From assembly GCF_000231055.2 (NCBI RefSeq), contig NZ_CM001466.1:103003-167002 (forward strand): 64,000 bases of DNA, in the 5' to 3' direction. Positions 17,858 to 25,262 of the stretch are shown piece after piece. A program made the translations under genes and the position numbers. Under the pieces are notes generated by a model that did no database searches, was not told the origin of the DNA, and saw only the letters and a list, made by a program, of their open reading frames with translations. This DNA comes from Saccharomonospora azurea NA-128. GTDB taxonomy: Bacteria; Actinomycetota; Actinomycetes; Mycobacteriales; Pseudonocardiaceae. Numbering within the stretch: position 1 is the first letter of the stretch; every line of letters begins with the position of its first letter.

Positions 17858-18286
17858 CTACGTCGTGATCAGGGCGGGCACGGGCCGGGGACGTCCGTGT
17901 TCGTCGATGGCGACGAACGTCAGCCGGGCCGTCGCGACGTCGGTGGTGGGACCCGAGGCGTTCCAGCGTTCGGAGGTCACCCGGACCACCGTGGCCATCG
18001 AGGTCCGTCCGGCGCTCTCCAGCTCCGCGTGGACGCTGAGCAGGTCGCCGGCCCGCACGGGAGCCAGGAAGGTCATGCGGTCGACGGACGCGGTCACCGC
18101 CGGTCCGTCGGCGTGGCGGGCCGCCGCTGCCGCGGCCGCGTCGTCGATCAGCTTCATCACCACCCCGCCGTGGATGGTGCCGTAGAGGTTCGTGTCGTGC
18201 TCGCTCATGATGTGGGCGAGCGTCACCCGGGAGTCGGCCGGTGCCTTGCGCCCGGGTACGGAACGGACGGTGCTGCGGTGTGCCAC
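17858..18286 (-). CDS. Acyl-CoA thioesterase, YciA/BACH hotdog type, under B12 riboswitch
   Basis: A 142-residue single-hotdog thioesterase. Motifs are MSEHDTNLYGTIHGGVVMKLIDDAA (catalytic Asn/Asp region), ASVDRMTFLAPVRAGD and GRTSMATVVRV. YciA-like enzymes hydrolyse a broad range of short and medium acyl-CoAs. The start is GTG at 18286, set by AAGGAGAG at 18293-18300; longer frames upstream run into the riboswitch hairpin. The 5' leader contains a complete cobalamin riboswitch (18340-18537), so the gene is presumably expressed when B12 is low. One rational role is releasing CoA from propionyl- or methylmalonyl-CoA when methylmalonyl-CoA mutase lacks cofactor; that is inference. Confidence 0.88.
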   Translation of the reverse strand: MAHRSTVRSVPGRKAPADSRVTLAHIMSEHDTNLYGTIHGGVVMKLIDDAAAAAAARHADGPAVTASVDRMTFLAPVRAGDLLSVHAELESAGRTSMATVVRVTSERWNASGPTTDVATARLTFVAIDEHGRPRPVPALITT

Positions 18287-18318
18287 GTGAGCTCTCCTTC
18301 GCGAGTCGCGGCGGACGG

Positions 18319-18338
18319 CCGTGCGCGGGCGCGCACGG
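18319..18338 (-). promoter_or_regulatory. Expression-platform hairpin of the cobalamin riboswitch
   Basis: CCGTGCGCG-GG-CGCGCACGG is a perfect inverted repeat, in practice a 7-8 bp stem with a 4-6 base loop. It starts one base beyond the riboswitch P1 helix and ends about 18 bases before the SD of the thioesterase gene. No U run follows, so it may act as a transcription block or by occluding the ribosome-binding region. Confidence 0.5.
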
Positions 18339-18339
18339 G

Positions 18340-18537
18340 CAGCGGCAGGTCTTCGGACTCGCGGGCACACCGCCGGTTCCTGACCGGAAGGCGGTTCCTA
18401 CTGGCCGTCGCTTCCCAGGCCGGGTCGGCCCAGTGCTCGATGACGGCGGTCGTTCCCACTCACCGCTGCGGGGCAGTCCCGGATTCGCACCGGGTTCCCT
18501 CTTGCGACGCCCCACCGGAGAGCGGGGCGAACCGCTG
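18340..18537 (-). ncRNA. Cobalamin (adenosylcobalamin) riboswitch
   Basis: Reading the minus strand, the leader shows the conserved Cob elements in order. These are GAGGGAACCCGGTGCGAATC and CCGGGACTGCCCCGCAGCGG (P3-P4 core with J3/4), GTGAGTGGGAACGACC, CACTGGGCC, CCTGGGAAGCGACGGCCAG, and the 3' B12-box GAGTCCGAAGACCTGCC. CAGCGG at 18537-18532 pairs with CCGCTG at 18345-18340 to close P1. Binding normally shuts expression off. The only gene downstream on this strand is the hotdog thioesterase. The element begins about 38 bases after the stop of the AfsR-like gene, so its promoter may lie inside that gene. Confidence 0.96.
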
Positions 18538-18574
18538 CGCTTCCCACCCTACGACGTGGTGGAGCGGGGTTCGG

Positions 18575-21487
18575 TCAGGCTTCGTCGACCGGTCGTAGCC
18601 TGCGTTCGACGGCGGAGCGTTGGGGTTCGGCCGACAACTCCCGCCACAGCGCCAACGCCCGGTGGAAGTAGTCCCGGGAGGTCTGCTCCTGGCCGAGGGA
18701 TTCGTGGAGCTCGCCGAGCCGTTGGCTGACGACCGCCTCGGAGCGGCGATCCCCGGTGTCGCGGTGCACGGCGAGGGAGTTGGCCAGGAGCAGTTGGGCG
18801 TGGGCCAACTCGCCGCTGCGCAGGCACAACTCGCCGAGGCTCTGCTGCGCGTACCCGGCGCAGTGGTCGTCGTCGAGGTCGTCGAACACGGCGATGGCCT
18901 CGTCGAGTCGTTGCCGCGCGAGCCCGAGCTGCCCGCGCCGCTGGTGGAGGAGGGCCTGGCGGTGGACGGCGTGTGCGGCGCGGTGGCGGTCGCCGATCGC
19001 GCACGCGAGCGCGTAGGCGTCGGTGAACCACGTCTCGGCGTTGTCGAACGCGCCCTCGTCCATGCGCACCGTGCCGATCGCGATGCGGGCCACCGCCTCC
19101 CCGTGGAGATCCCCGACCTGGGAGAACAGCTCCAGTGCGCGGCGGCTGCACTCCAGCGCGCGGGCCCGGTCACCGCGGATGCGGTGCACCGTGCCGCGGC
19201 TCGCGACGGCCACGGCCTCGCCCTGCGCGTGTCCGAGGCGCGCGAAGAGCTCGGCCGAGCGGTCGAACAGACGCAGCGCCTCCTCGTAGCGGTCCTGGTA
19301 GACCCGCACCTGGCCGAGGTCGCGCAGCACGATCGCCTCGCCGTGCCGGTCGCCGGTCCTGCGCGCCGCCGTGAGAGCGTGCTCGTCGGCGCGCCACCAG
19401 TCCTCCCAACGGTTGCGCAGGTCGTAGTAGGGCGTGAGCACGGTGGCGAGCCGCCACGCGGCTCCGTCCGCGGCGAACCCGGCCGCCGGTTCGAGGAGGG
19501 CGGCCGCGGTGGGGTGTTCGGCGTCGAACCACGCCACGGGATCGCGCACCAGCCGGTCGAGGTCGTGCGGTCGCCAGTAGGTCGGCGGCACCGGAGTCGG
19601 CGCGACCCCGAAGTACCGCACGGGCATGCGCTCCACCGAGGCACTCGCGGCGGCGTAGTAGCCCTCGACGACCCGCCGGATCCGCCGGCGATCCGTGTCG
19701 TCGGCGCGTTCGGCGGCGTAGCAGCGGAGCAGGTCGTGCATGCGGTAGCGGGGAGCGCCGGTCGCGTCCTCGCCGACGAGCTCGACGAGGTGGGCGTCGA
19801 CGAGGACGTCGAGCACGGCCTCGGCGGTGTCGGCGCCGGTGGTGTCGGTGTTGTCGCCGGCCAGGATCGCACCCACCGTCCACCCCGGGAACGAGACGGG
19901 GCCCAGCGCGCCCAGCGCGCGGAACGCGGTGGCGGCCTCGCCGGGCAGTCGGGCGTAGCTGAGTTCGAGACTCGCGCGCACGGCGAGGTCCCCGACCCGG
20001 AGCTCGTCGAGCCGGCGGCGTTCGTCGGCGAGGCGGTCGGCGAAGTACGACAGCGACAGCCGGCGCCGTCCGGCCAACCGGGCGCCCGCCACCCACAGGG
20101 CCAGGGGCAGCTTGCCGCAGGAGTCGACGATGCGTGCGGCGTGCTCGGGCTCGGCCTGGACCCGCGCCGTACCGACGATGCCGGACAGCAGCCGCAGCGC
20201 GGAGTCGTGGTCGAGCACGTCCAGTTCGACGTGCCGGGCGGCGGTCAGTTCGGGCATCCGGATGCGGGAGGTCACGAGCACCACCGACGGCCCGGTGCCG
20301 GGTAGCAGCGGCCGTACCTGCGCGGCCGAGGCGGCGTCGTCGAGGACTACGCACGAGGACCGGTGCGACAACGCCGACCGCAGGGCCGCTGCGCGCTCGG
20401 ACTCGTCGGACGGCAGTGTCTTGTCCGACGCTCCCAGCGAACGGAGTACCTCTCCGAGCACGTCGGAGGCCCGGCGCGGTGCCGCCGTCGTACCCGCGAG
20501 GCCGACGTGGAGGTGGTCGTCGTCGGTGTCCCGCCGCAGCCGGTGTGCGATGTGCACGGCCAGGCTGGACTTCCCGACTCCGGGCGGTCCGGAGATCACG
20601 ACCACGGTCGGGTCGCCGGCGGCTTGGCGCCGCCGAACGAGGGCGATCACGTCGGCGACGTGCTCCTCGCGCCCGGTGAGATCGGGGACGTCGAGTGGAA
20701 GCTGGCACACGGTGCGCCGGGGTGAGCCCGGGGGCCGTCGTGGCGCTGGGGGCACCGGCGCCGTCAGACGCGCGCGCAGGTCGCGCAACCGGGGCCCGGG
20801 CGCCGCGCCCATCTCCTCACGGAACAGCCGTTCCACCTCGTCGTAGGCCTCCACGGCCTCGGCGCGGCGGCCGCAGCGGTCGAGCGCGACGATGAGGTGC
20901 GCCCACAGTTCCTCCCGGAACGGGTCGCGCACCAACAGTTCACGGAGGTCGGGCACCACGTCACGGTGTTCGCCGCAGGCGAGCCGGGCGCGGACCCGCA
21001 ACTCGTCCGCCTCGAGGCGCAGCTCGTCGAGGCGAGCGAGCACCGGCCCCCAGGAGTGGTGGTGCGGCATGTCGGCCAGAGGCGCTCCGCGCCAATGGGG
21101 TTCGGCGGCCGCGAGCTGGGTCAACGCGTCGGCGGGCCGGTCCTCGGCCATGGCCCGCCGGGCTGTTGCCACGTGGTCGGCGAAGACCGTGGTGTCGAGC
21201 TCGTCCCGGGCCACCGCGATCCGGTAACCCGCCGGTCCACGATGGATCCGGTCCTCGGTCAGTACCCGGCGCAGTGAATGGACGTACGTCCGGAGGTTGG
21301 CCGCGGCGGAGCGCGGCGGATCCTCGGGCCACACGACGTCGATCAGGGAGTCCGTGGAGACCAGGGTGCCGGATTCGAGCAGCAGGGCCGCGAGCAGCAG
21401 TCGGGGCTTGCGACCGCCCAACGGCACCTGCCGGCCGTCGATCTCGGCACCGAGCGGACCCAGGAGGTGAAAGCGGATCTCGGCCAC
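18575..21487 (-). CDS. AfsR/SARP family transcriptional activator with NB-ARC and TPR domains
   Basis: A 970-residue regulator. Residues 1-95 form an OmpR-type winged helix and 100-245 a bacterial transcriptional activation domain. The NB-ARC ATPase has P-loop GPPGVGKSS at 300-308 and VVLDDAASAAQVRPLLPG further on. The rest (about 640-960) is tetratricopeptide repeats with recurrent alanine-rich helix pairs. AfsR-type proteins integrate signals, often by Ser/Thr phosphorylation, to activate secondary metabolism or differentiation. GTG at 21487 follows GGAGGTGCC. It lies 18 bases after the peroxiredoxin gene, third in a probable operon with the GGDEF-EAL protein. Confidence 0.93.
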   Translation of the reverse strand: MAEIRFHLLGPLGAEIDGRQVPLGGRKPRLLLAALLLESGTLVSTDSLIDVVWPEDPPRSAAANLRTYVHSLRRVLTEDRIHRGPAGYRIAVARDELDTTVFADHVATARRAMAEDRPADALTQLAAAEPHWRGAPLADMPHHHSWGPVLARLDELRLEADELRVRARLACGEHRDVVPDLRELLVRDPFREELWAHLIVALDRCGRRAEAVEAYDEVERLFREEMGAAPGPRLRDLRARLTAPVPPAPRRPPGSPRRTVCQLPLDVPDLTGREEHVADVIALVRRRQAAGDPTVVVISGPPGVGKSSLAVHIAHRLRRDTDDDHLHVGLAGTTAAPRRASDVLGEVLRSLGASDKTLPSDESERAAALRSALSHRSSCVVLDDAASAAQVRPLLPGTGPSVVLVTSRIRMPELTAARHVELDVLDHDSALRLLSGIVGTARVQAEPEHAARIVDSCGKLPLALWVAGARLAGRRRLSLSYFADRLADERRRLDELRVGDLAVRASLELSYARLPGEAATAFRALGALGPVSFPGWTVGAILAGDNTDTTGADTAEAVLDVLVDAHLVELVGEDATGAPRYRMHDLLRCYAAERADDTDRRRIRRVVEGYYAAASASVERMPVRYFGVAPTPVPPTYWRPHDLDRLVRDPVAWFDAEHPTAAALLEPAAGFAADGAAWRLATVLTPYYDLRNRWEDWWRADEHALTAARRTGDRHGEAIVLRDLGQVRVYQDRYEEALRLFDRSAELFARLGHAQGEAVAVASRGTVHRIRGDRARALECSRRALELFSQVGDLHGEAVARIAIGTVRMDEGAFDNAETWFTDAYALACAIGDRHRAAHAVHRQALLHQRRGQLGLARQRLDEAIAVFDDLDDDHCAGYAQQSLGELCLRSGELAHAQLLLANSLAVHRDTGDRRSEAVVSQRLGELHESLGQEQTSRDYFHRALALWRELSAEPQRSAVERRLRPVDEA

Positions 21488-21505
21488 CCGGCACCTCCGC
21501 GGTGA

Positions 21506-21964
21506 TCAGCTCTGCTGGTGGGCGCGCAGGACCTCGAGCGCCTTGTCGGCGTGTACGGACATCCGGAACTCGCTGCGGATCACGGCGAGCACCGTGCGAT
21601 CGGTGTCGATCACGAAGGTGTGGCGCTTGGTGACCAGCGGGCCGAGGTTGCGGCGCACGCCGAACAGACCGGCGACCTCGCCCTCGGTGTCCGACAGCAA
21701 CGGGAAGCCGAGGTTGTTGGTCTCGGAGAACTGCCGCTGCCGCTCGACGGAGTCGCGGCTCACGCCGACCGGCTGGGCTCCGAGCGCGGCGAACTCGGAG
21801 GCGAGGTCGCGGAAGTGGCAGCTCTCGGCCGTGCACCCCGCCGTCATGGCCGCCGGATAGAAGAACAGCACCACCGGGCCCGATTCGAGGAACTCGATCA
21901 GCCGCCGGGAGGTGCCCGTCTCGTCGGGCAACGCGAAGTCCGGCGCGCGCTCTGCCTGCTTCAT
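21506..21964 (-). CDS. Peroxiredoxin, AhpE/BCP (AhpC-TSA) type
   Basis: Thiol peroxidase of 152 residues that reduces peroxides in the cytoplasm. The peroxidatic site is FFYPAAMTAGCTAESC, with Cys44 as peroxidatic and Cys49 placed as the BCP-type resolving cysteine. Downstream are GVSRDS and FPLLSDTEGEVAGLFGV. The gene starts 5 bases after the GGDEF-EAL gene stop and ends 18 bases before the AfsR-like gene, so redox defence is co-expressed with two regulators. Confidence 0.93.
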   Translation of the reverse strand: MKQAERAPDFALPDETGTSRRLIEFLESGPVVLFFYPAAMTAGCTAESCHFRDLASEFAALGAQPVGVSRDSVERQRQFSETNNLGFPLLSDTEGEVAGLFGVRRNLGPLVTKRHTFVIDTDRTVLAVIRSEFRMSVHADKALEVLRAHQQS

Positions 21965-21969
21965 GGCGG

Positions 21970-23868
21970 CTATGGTTGCACGCGCTCCGTCGATTTCGCG
22001 AGCATCGTTCGCACTCCGTCGGCGTCGATCTCCTCACCGAAGACCGCGCCGCGGCCCGCGACGACACCGAGCTCGGCGAGCCGTTCGGCGTGGGCGGCGT
22101 CGCGCACACCGTCGACGCCGATGCGCGTGATGCCGAGTTCGCGGGCTCGTTTCACCAGCATCGCGAAGTGGCGGTGAGCCCCCTGGGCGTTGCCCTCGTC
22201 CTCGTCGGCGAGGGCGTCGACGAGCGGGCCCGACACGATGACGAAGCCGACGGGGAGTGTGTGCCGGTGGACCAGTTCCAGGTCCGCGACCCCGGACACC
22301 GCCAGAGTGATCTTGACGTTGAGCTCGGCGAGGATCGACAGGTTCTCCAGTACCTCGCCCCGAGGGTCGGTGAGCGTCGCGGAGTCGCTGCAGATGCGCA
22401 GCTTCTGCGGCGGCAGACCGGTGCGCGCGAGCTCGGTGCGGACGAACCGCACCAGGTTGGGGTCGAGGGCGAGCCGGGTCGGCAGTCGCACGCACAGATC
22501 CGGCGCGCCGCCGTCGAACTCGCGCTGCCAGGAGGCGGCGTCGAGCATGGACTGGGCCAGCAGCAGCTCGCCCAGCGCGGGAGTCATGCCGGTGGTGTCG
22601 GCGAGTGAGAAGAAGTCCTCGGGCCGCAGGACACCGTGCTCGGGATGGTCCCAGCGGAGCTGGGCGTTGACCACGGCGACCCGGCGCCGGTCGTCGAGGG
22701 TGACCGTGGGCTCGTAGTCCACAGCGAACTGGCCGTTCTCCAGACCACCGCCGATCGCGGCGCCGATGTGGAACCGTCGCCGGTCGCGCCCGTGGAGTTC
22801 CTGCTCGAACAGCATCCACTGGGCCTTGCCGTTCTCCTTGGCGCGGTGCAGCGTGATCTCGGCGGCCCGGTGCAGCTCCTCGCGCGTCTGCCCGGCGCCG
22901 CCCGCGACGACGATGCCGACGCTCACGCTGGTCGCGACCCCGGTGCCGTCCACGTACACGGGCTCGGCGAGTTCGCGCATCGCCTCCTCGACCAGGTCCA
23001 CGACGGCGGCGGTGTCGATGGTGCCGTTCTCGTCGCCGCGCAGCAGCACGGCGAAACCGTCGCCGGACAACCTCGCCAGCACCGCCTCGGACGAGGACTG
23101 CGTGGCGACGAGGAGTTCGAGTCGGCGCGCGACCTGGCGCAGGACCTCGTCGCCCGCGCCCGGGCCGAGGCCGTCGTTGACGACCCGGAACCCGTCGATG
23201 TCGAGATAGACGAGGGCGAGCTGGCCACCCGAGGACGCGGCCGCCGCGAGGGCGGTGTCGAGCTGGTTCTCGAAGTGGTACGAGTTGGGCAGACCGGTGA
23301 GGGAGTCCTGGGTGTTCTGCCGACGCAGCTGCTCGCTGAGCAGGGCGAGCTCGTGCACGTCCTCGACGAGCAGAAGCGGGTGGGGAAAGCCGGGGCCGTC
23401 GGCGGTGATGGTGGCGACGGTGACGCGGGTGCGGAGGGTGCCGTCCCTGCCGTGGGTCAGCGTGATCCGCTCCTGCCGAGGTCTTCGGGCGGGCAAAAGC
23501 GCTTCGTCGACCACAGCGGACAGCACCGTCGCGTCGTGGGGAGTGGCGGCGAGTCGGGTGAGCGGGAGGCCGATGAGTTCCTCGCGCGAGAGGTGGACGA
23601 GATCGACGAAGGCGGGATTGACGTCGCGGACGGTGTTGTCGGAATCGCCGAGGACCACACCGATCGGCGAGGCGGCGTAGAGGTCGGCGAACCGGCGGAC
23701 CGCCGCGTCGCGGGCCGTCCGCGCCTCCGCCTGCGCTTCCCGGGCGAGGGAGAGCAGGGCGGGTTGCAGGGTCTCCGCGGACACCGACACGCCGTCGACC
23801 TCGGCGAGCCGCGCCGCCCACCGGCGCGCGATGTCCCCCAGGCCTGGTGTGTCACCAGGTTCCGGCAC
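21970..23868 (-). CDS. PAS-GGDEF-EAL protein with degenerate catalytic motifs
   Basis: A 632-residue cytoplasmic signalling protein. Residues about 60-175 are PAS-like (ASPIGVVLGDSDNTVRDVNPAF) and about 185-355 GGDEF. Residues about 365-620 are EAL. The GGDEF signature is SGDGF (268-272), with the second Gly and metal/catalytic Glu altered, and the EAL triad reads NAQ (401-403, before LRW). Both c-di-GMP synthesis and hydrolysis are therefore unlikely. It may bind c-di-GMP or GTP as a sensor, or act by protein contact. No membrane segment is visible; the PAS domain probably senses an internal cue. GTG start at 23868; first gene of the operon with peroxiredoxin and AfsR-like regulator. Confidence 0.88.
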   Translation of the reverse strand: MPEPGDTPGLGDIARRWAARLAEVDGVSVSAETLQPALLSLAREAQAEARTARDAAVRRFADLYAASPIGVVLGDSDNTVRDVNPAFVDLVHLSREELIGLPLTRLAATPHDATVLSAVVDEALLPARRPRQERITLTHGRDGTLRTRVTVATITADGPGFPHPLLLVEDVHELALLSEQLRRQNTQDSLTGLPNSYHFENQLDTALAAAASSGGQLALVYLDIDGFRVVNDGLGPGAGDEVLRQVARRLELLVATQSSSEAVLARLSGDGFAVLLRGDENGTIDTAAVVDLVEEAMRELAEPVYVDGTGVATSVSVGIVVAGGAGQTREELHRAAEITLHRAKENGKAQWMLFEQELHGRDRRRFHIGAAIGGGLENGQFAVDYEPTVTLDDRRRVAVVNAQLRWDHPEHGVLRPEDFFSLADTTGMTPALGELLLAQSMLDAASWQREFDGGAPDLCVRLPTRLALDPNLVRFVRTELARTGLPPQKLRICSDSATLTDPRGEVLENLSILAELNVKITLAVSGVADLELVHRHTLPVGFVIVSGPLVDALADEDEGNAQGAHRHFAMLVKRARELGITRIGVDGVRDAAHAERLAELGVVAGRGAVFGEEIDADGVRTMLAKSTERVQP

Positions 23869-24176
23869 GTTTCACCTCGCAGGAGCCTCGTCGATCAACA
23901 ACACGGGAATCCGCACAGCATAGTGTCCGGACCGCAGTCCGGAACCCTGCAACCGCATCATGCAATAAGCATGTTGTCTACCGCCTGGAAGAGTGGATCG
24001 ACCACCCCACCGGGTCACGGCGGCAGCCCCGCCTATGGTGCTCGGTCGCGCAGAGTTCGGCTACTCGAACACGGGACGGGCACGACCGTGAGCCGGTGTG
24101 CGTCCGGGCGACGCCGTCGTCCCGGGGCCGGGGACCCGCCGCGGCGACAGCTCCCCGACCCCGTCACGCCGTCACG
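23869..24176. other. Intergenic stretch of about 310 bp between the GGDEF-EAL gene and nrdB
   Basis: No supported gene. It contains two small hairpins, TCCGGAC-CGCA-GTCCGGA at 23926-23943 and CATGC-AATAA-GCATG at 23959-23973. Both are in the upstream region of the GGDEF-EAL gene and 200 bases or more past the nrdB stop. They could serve regulation of the former; I see no further structure. Confidence 0.5.
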
Positions 24177-25262
24177 TCAGTCCCATTCCAGAGCCGCGCC
24201 GCTGCGGTAGTCGGTGACCCGCGTTTCGAAGAAGTTCTTCTCCTTCCGCAGATCCATGGCCTCCGACATCCACGGGAAGGGGTTGTCCGCCACCCCGAAC
24301 ACGGGCTCCAGGCCCAGTTGGGCCGCCCGGCGGTCGGTGATGAAGTGCATGTACTGCTCGCACAACTCCGCCGACAGCCCGAGCATCGGCCTCGGCATCG
24401 TGTCGCGGGCGTAGGCGACCTCCAGCGCGCACGCCTCCACGAGCATGTCGCGCACCTCCTGCTGGAATTCCGGCGTCCACAGGTGCGGGTTCTCCGCCTT
24501 GATCTGGTTGATGCAGTCGATGCCGAAGTTCAGGTGGATCGACTCGTCGCGCAGGATGTACTGGTACTGCTCGGCGATGCCGACCATCTTGTTGCGCCGA
24601 CCCAGCGACAGGACCTGCGCGAACCCGGTGTAGAACCACATGCCCTCGAACACGACGTAGAACGCCACGAGATCGCGCAGGAACTCCTGGTCGGCCTCGA
24701 CGGTGCCGGTGCGGAACTCGGGGTTCTCCAGCGACCGCGTGTACCGCAACGCCCACGAGTCCTTGTCCGCGATGGACGGCACCTCGCGGTAGGCGTTGAA
24801 CAACTCGCCCTCGTCGAGGCCGAGGCTCTCGCACACGTACTGGAACGTGTGGGTGTGCACGGCCTCCTCGAACGCCTGCCGGAGCAGGTACTGGCGGCAC
24901 TCCGGGTTGGTCAGATGCCGGTAGACGGCGAGCACCAGGTTGTTGGCCACCAGCGACTCGGCGGTCGCGAAGAACCCGAGGTTGCGCGTCAGCATCAACC
25001 GCTCGTCGTCGGTCAGGCCGTCCTTCGACTTCCACAGCGCGATGTCGGCCTGCATCGCGACCTCGGTGGGCATCCAGTGGTTGTCACAGCCCGCGAGATA
25101 CTTCTCCCACGCCCAGCCGTACTTCATCGGAAGCAGCTGGTTGACGTCGGCCCGCGCGTTGATCATGGCTTTGTCGTCCACGTTCACGCGTGCGGCCCCG
25201 AAGTCGAGGGTGAGGTTCTGGCTCAACGAAGGTCCTTCCTGGGTGGTGCTGTCGGTGGTCAC
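24177..25262 (-). CDS. nrdB: Ribonucleotide reductase subunit beta, class Ic type (R2c)
   Basis: Radical-generating subunit of 361 residues. Two features mark class Ic. The usual radical Tyr is Phe (EEAVHTHTF, Phe140), and the first iron-ligand Asp is Glu (FFATAESL, Glu102). Other ligands are Glu133 and His136, with [10 protein letters not shown] and [10 protein letters not shown] supplying the rest. In Chlamydia trachomatis the same replacements go with a Mn/Fe cofactor in place of the tyrosyl radical. GTG at 25262 overlaps the nrdA stop as GTGA. TTG at 25226, with AGGAAGGA upstream, is a strong alternative and gives 349 residues. It pairs with nrdA upstream. Confidence 0.93.
   Translation of the reverse strand: MTTDSTTQEGPSLSQNLTLDFGAARVNVDDKAMINARADVNQLLPMKYGWAWEKYLAGCDNHWMPTEVAMQADIALWKSKDGLTDDERLMLTRNLGFFATAESLVANNLVLAVYRHLTNPECRQYLLRQAFEEAVHTHTFQYVCESLGLDEGELFNAYREVPSIADKDSWALRYTRSLENPEFRTGTVEADQEFLRDLVAFYVVFEGMWFYTGFAQVLSLGRRNKMVGIAEQYQYILRDESIHLNFGIDCINQIKAENPHLWTPEFQQEVRDMLVEACALEVAYARDTMPRPMLGLSAELCEQYMHFITDRRAAQLGLEPVFGVADNPFPWMSEAMDLRKEKNFFETRVTDYRSGAALEWD

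Noticed and set aside
18620-20305. A 561-codon plus-strand frame opposite the AfsR-like gene
   Set aside because: High-GC shadow with Arg/Val/Gly-rich low-complexity translation; the minus frame has clear winged-helix, BTAD, NB-ARC and TPR motifs.
21970-23868. Active diguanylate cyclase/phosphodiesterase
   Set aside because: Both signature motifs are degenerate (SGDGF and NAQ).
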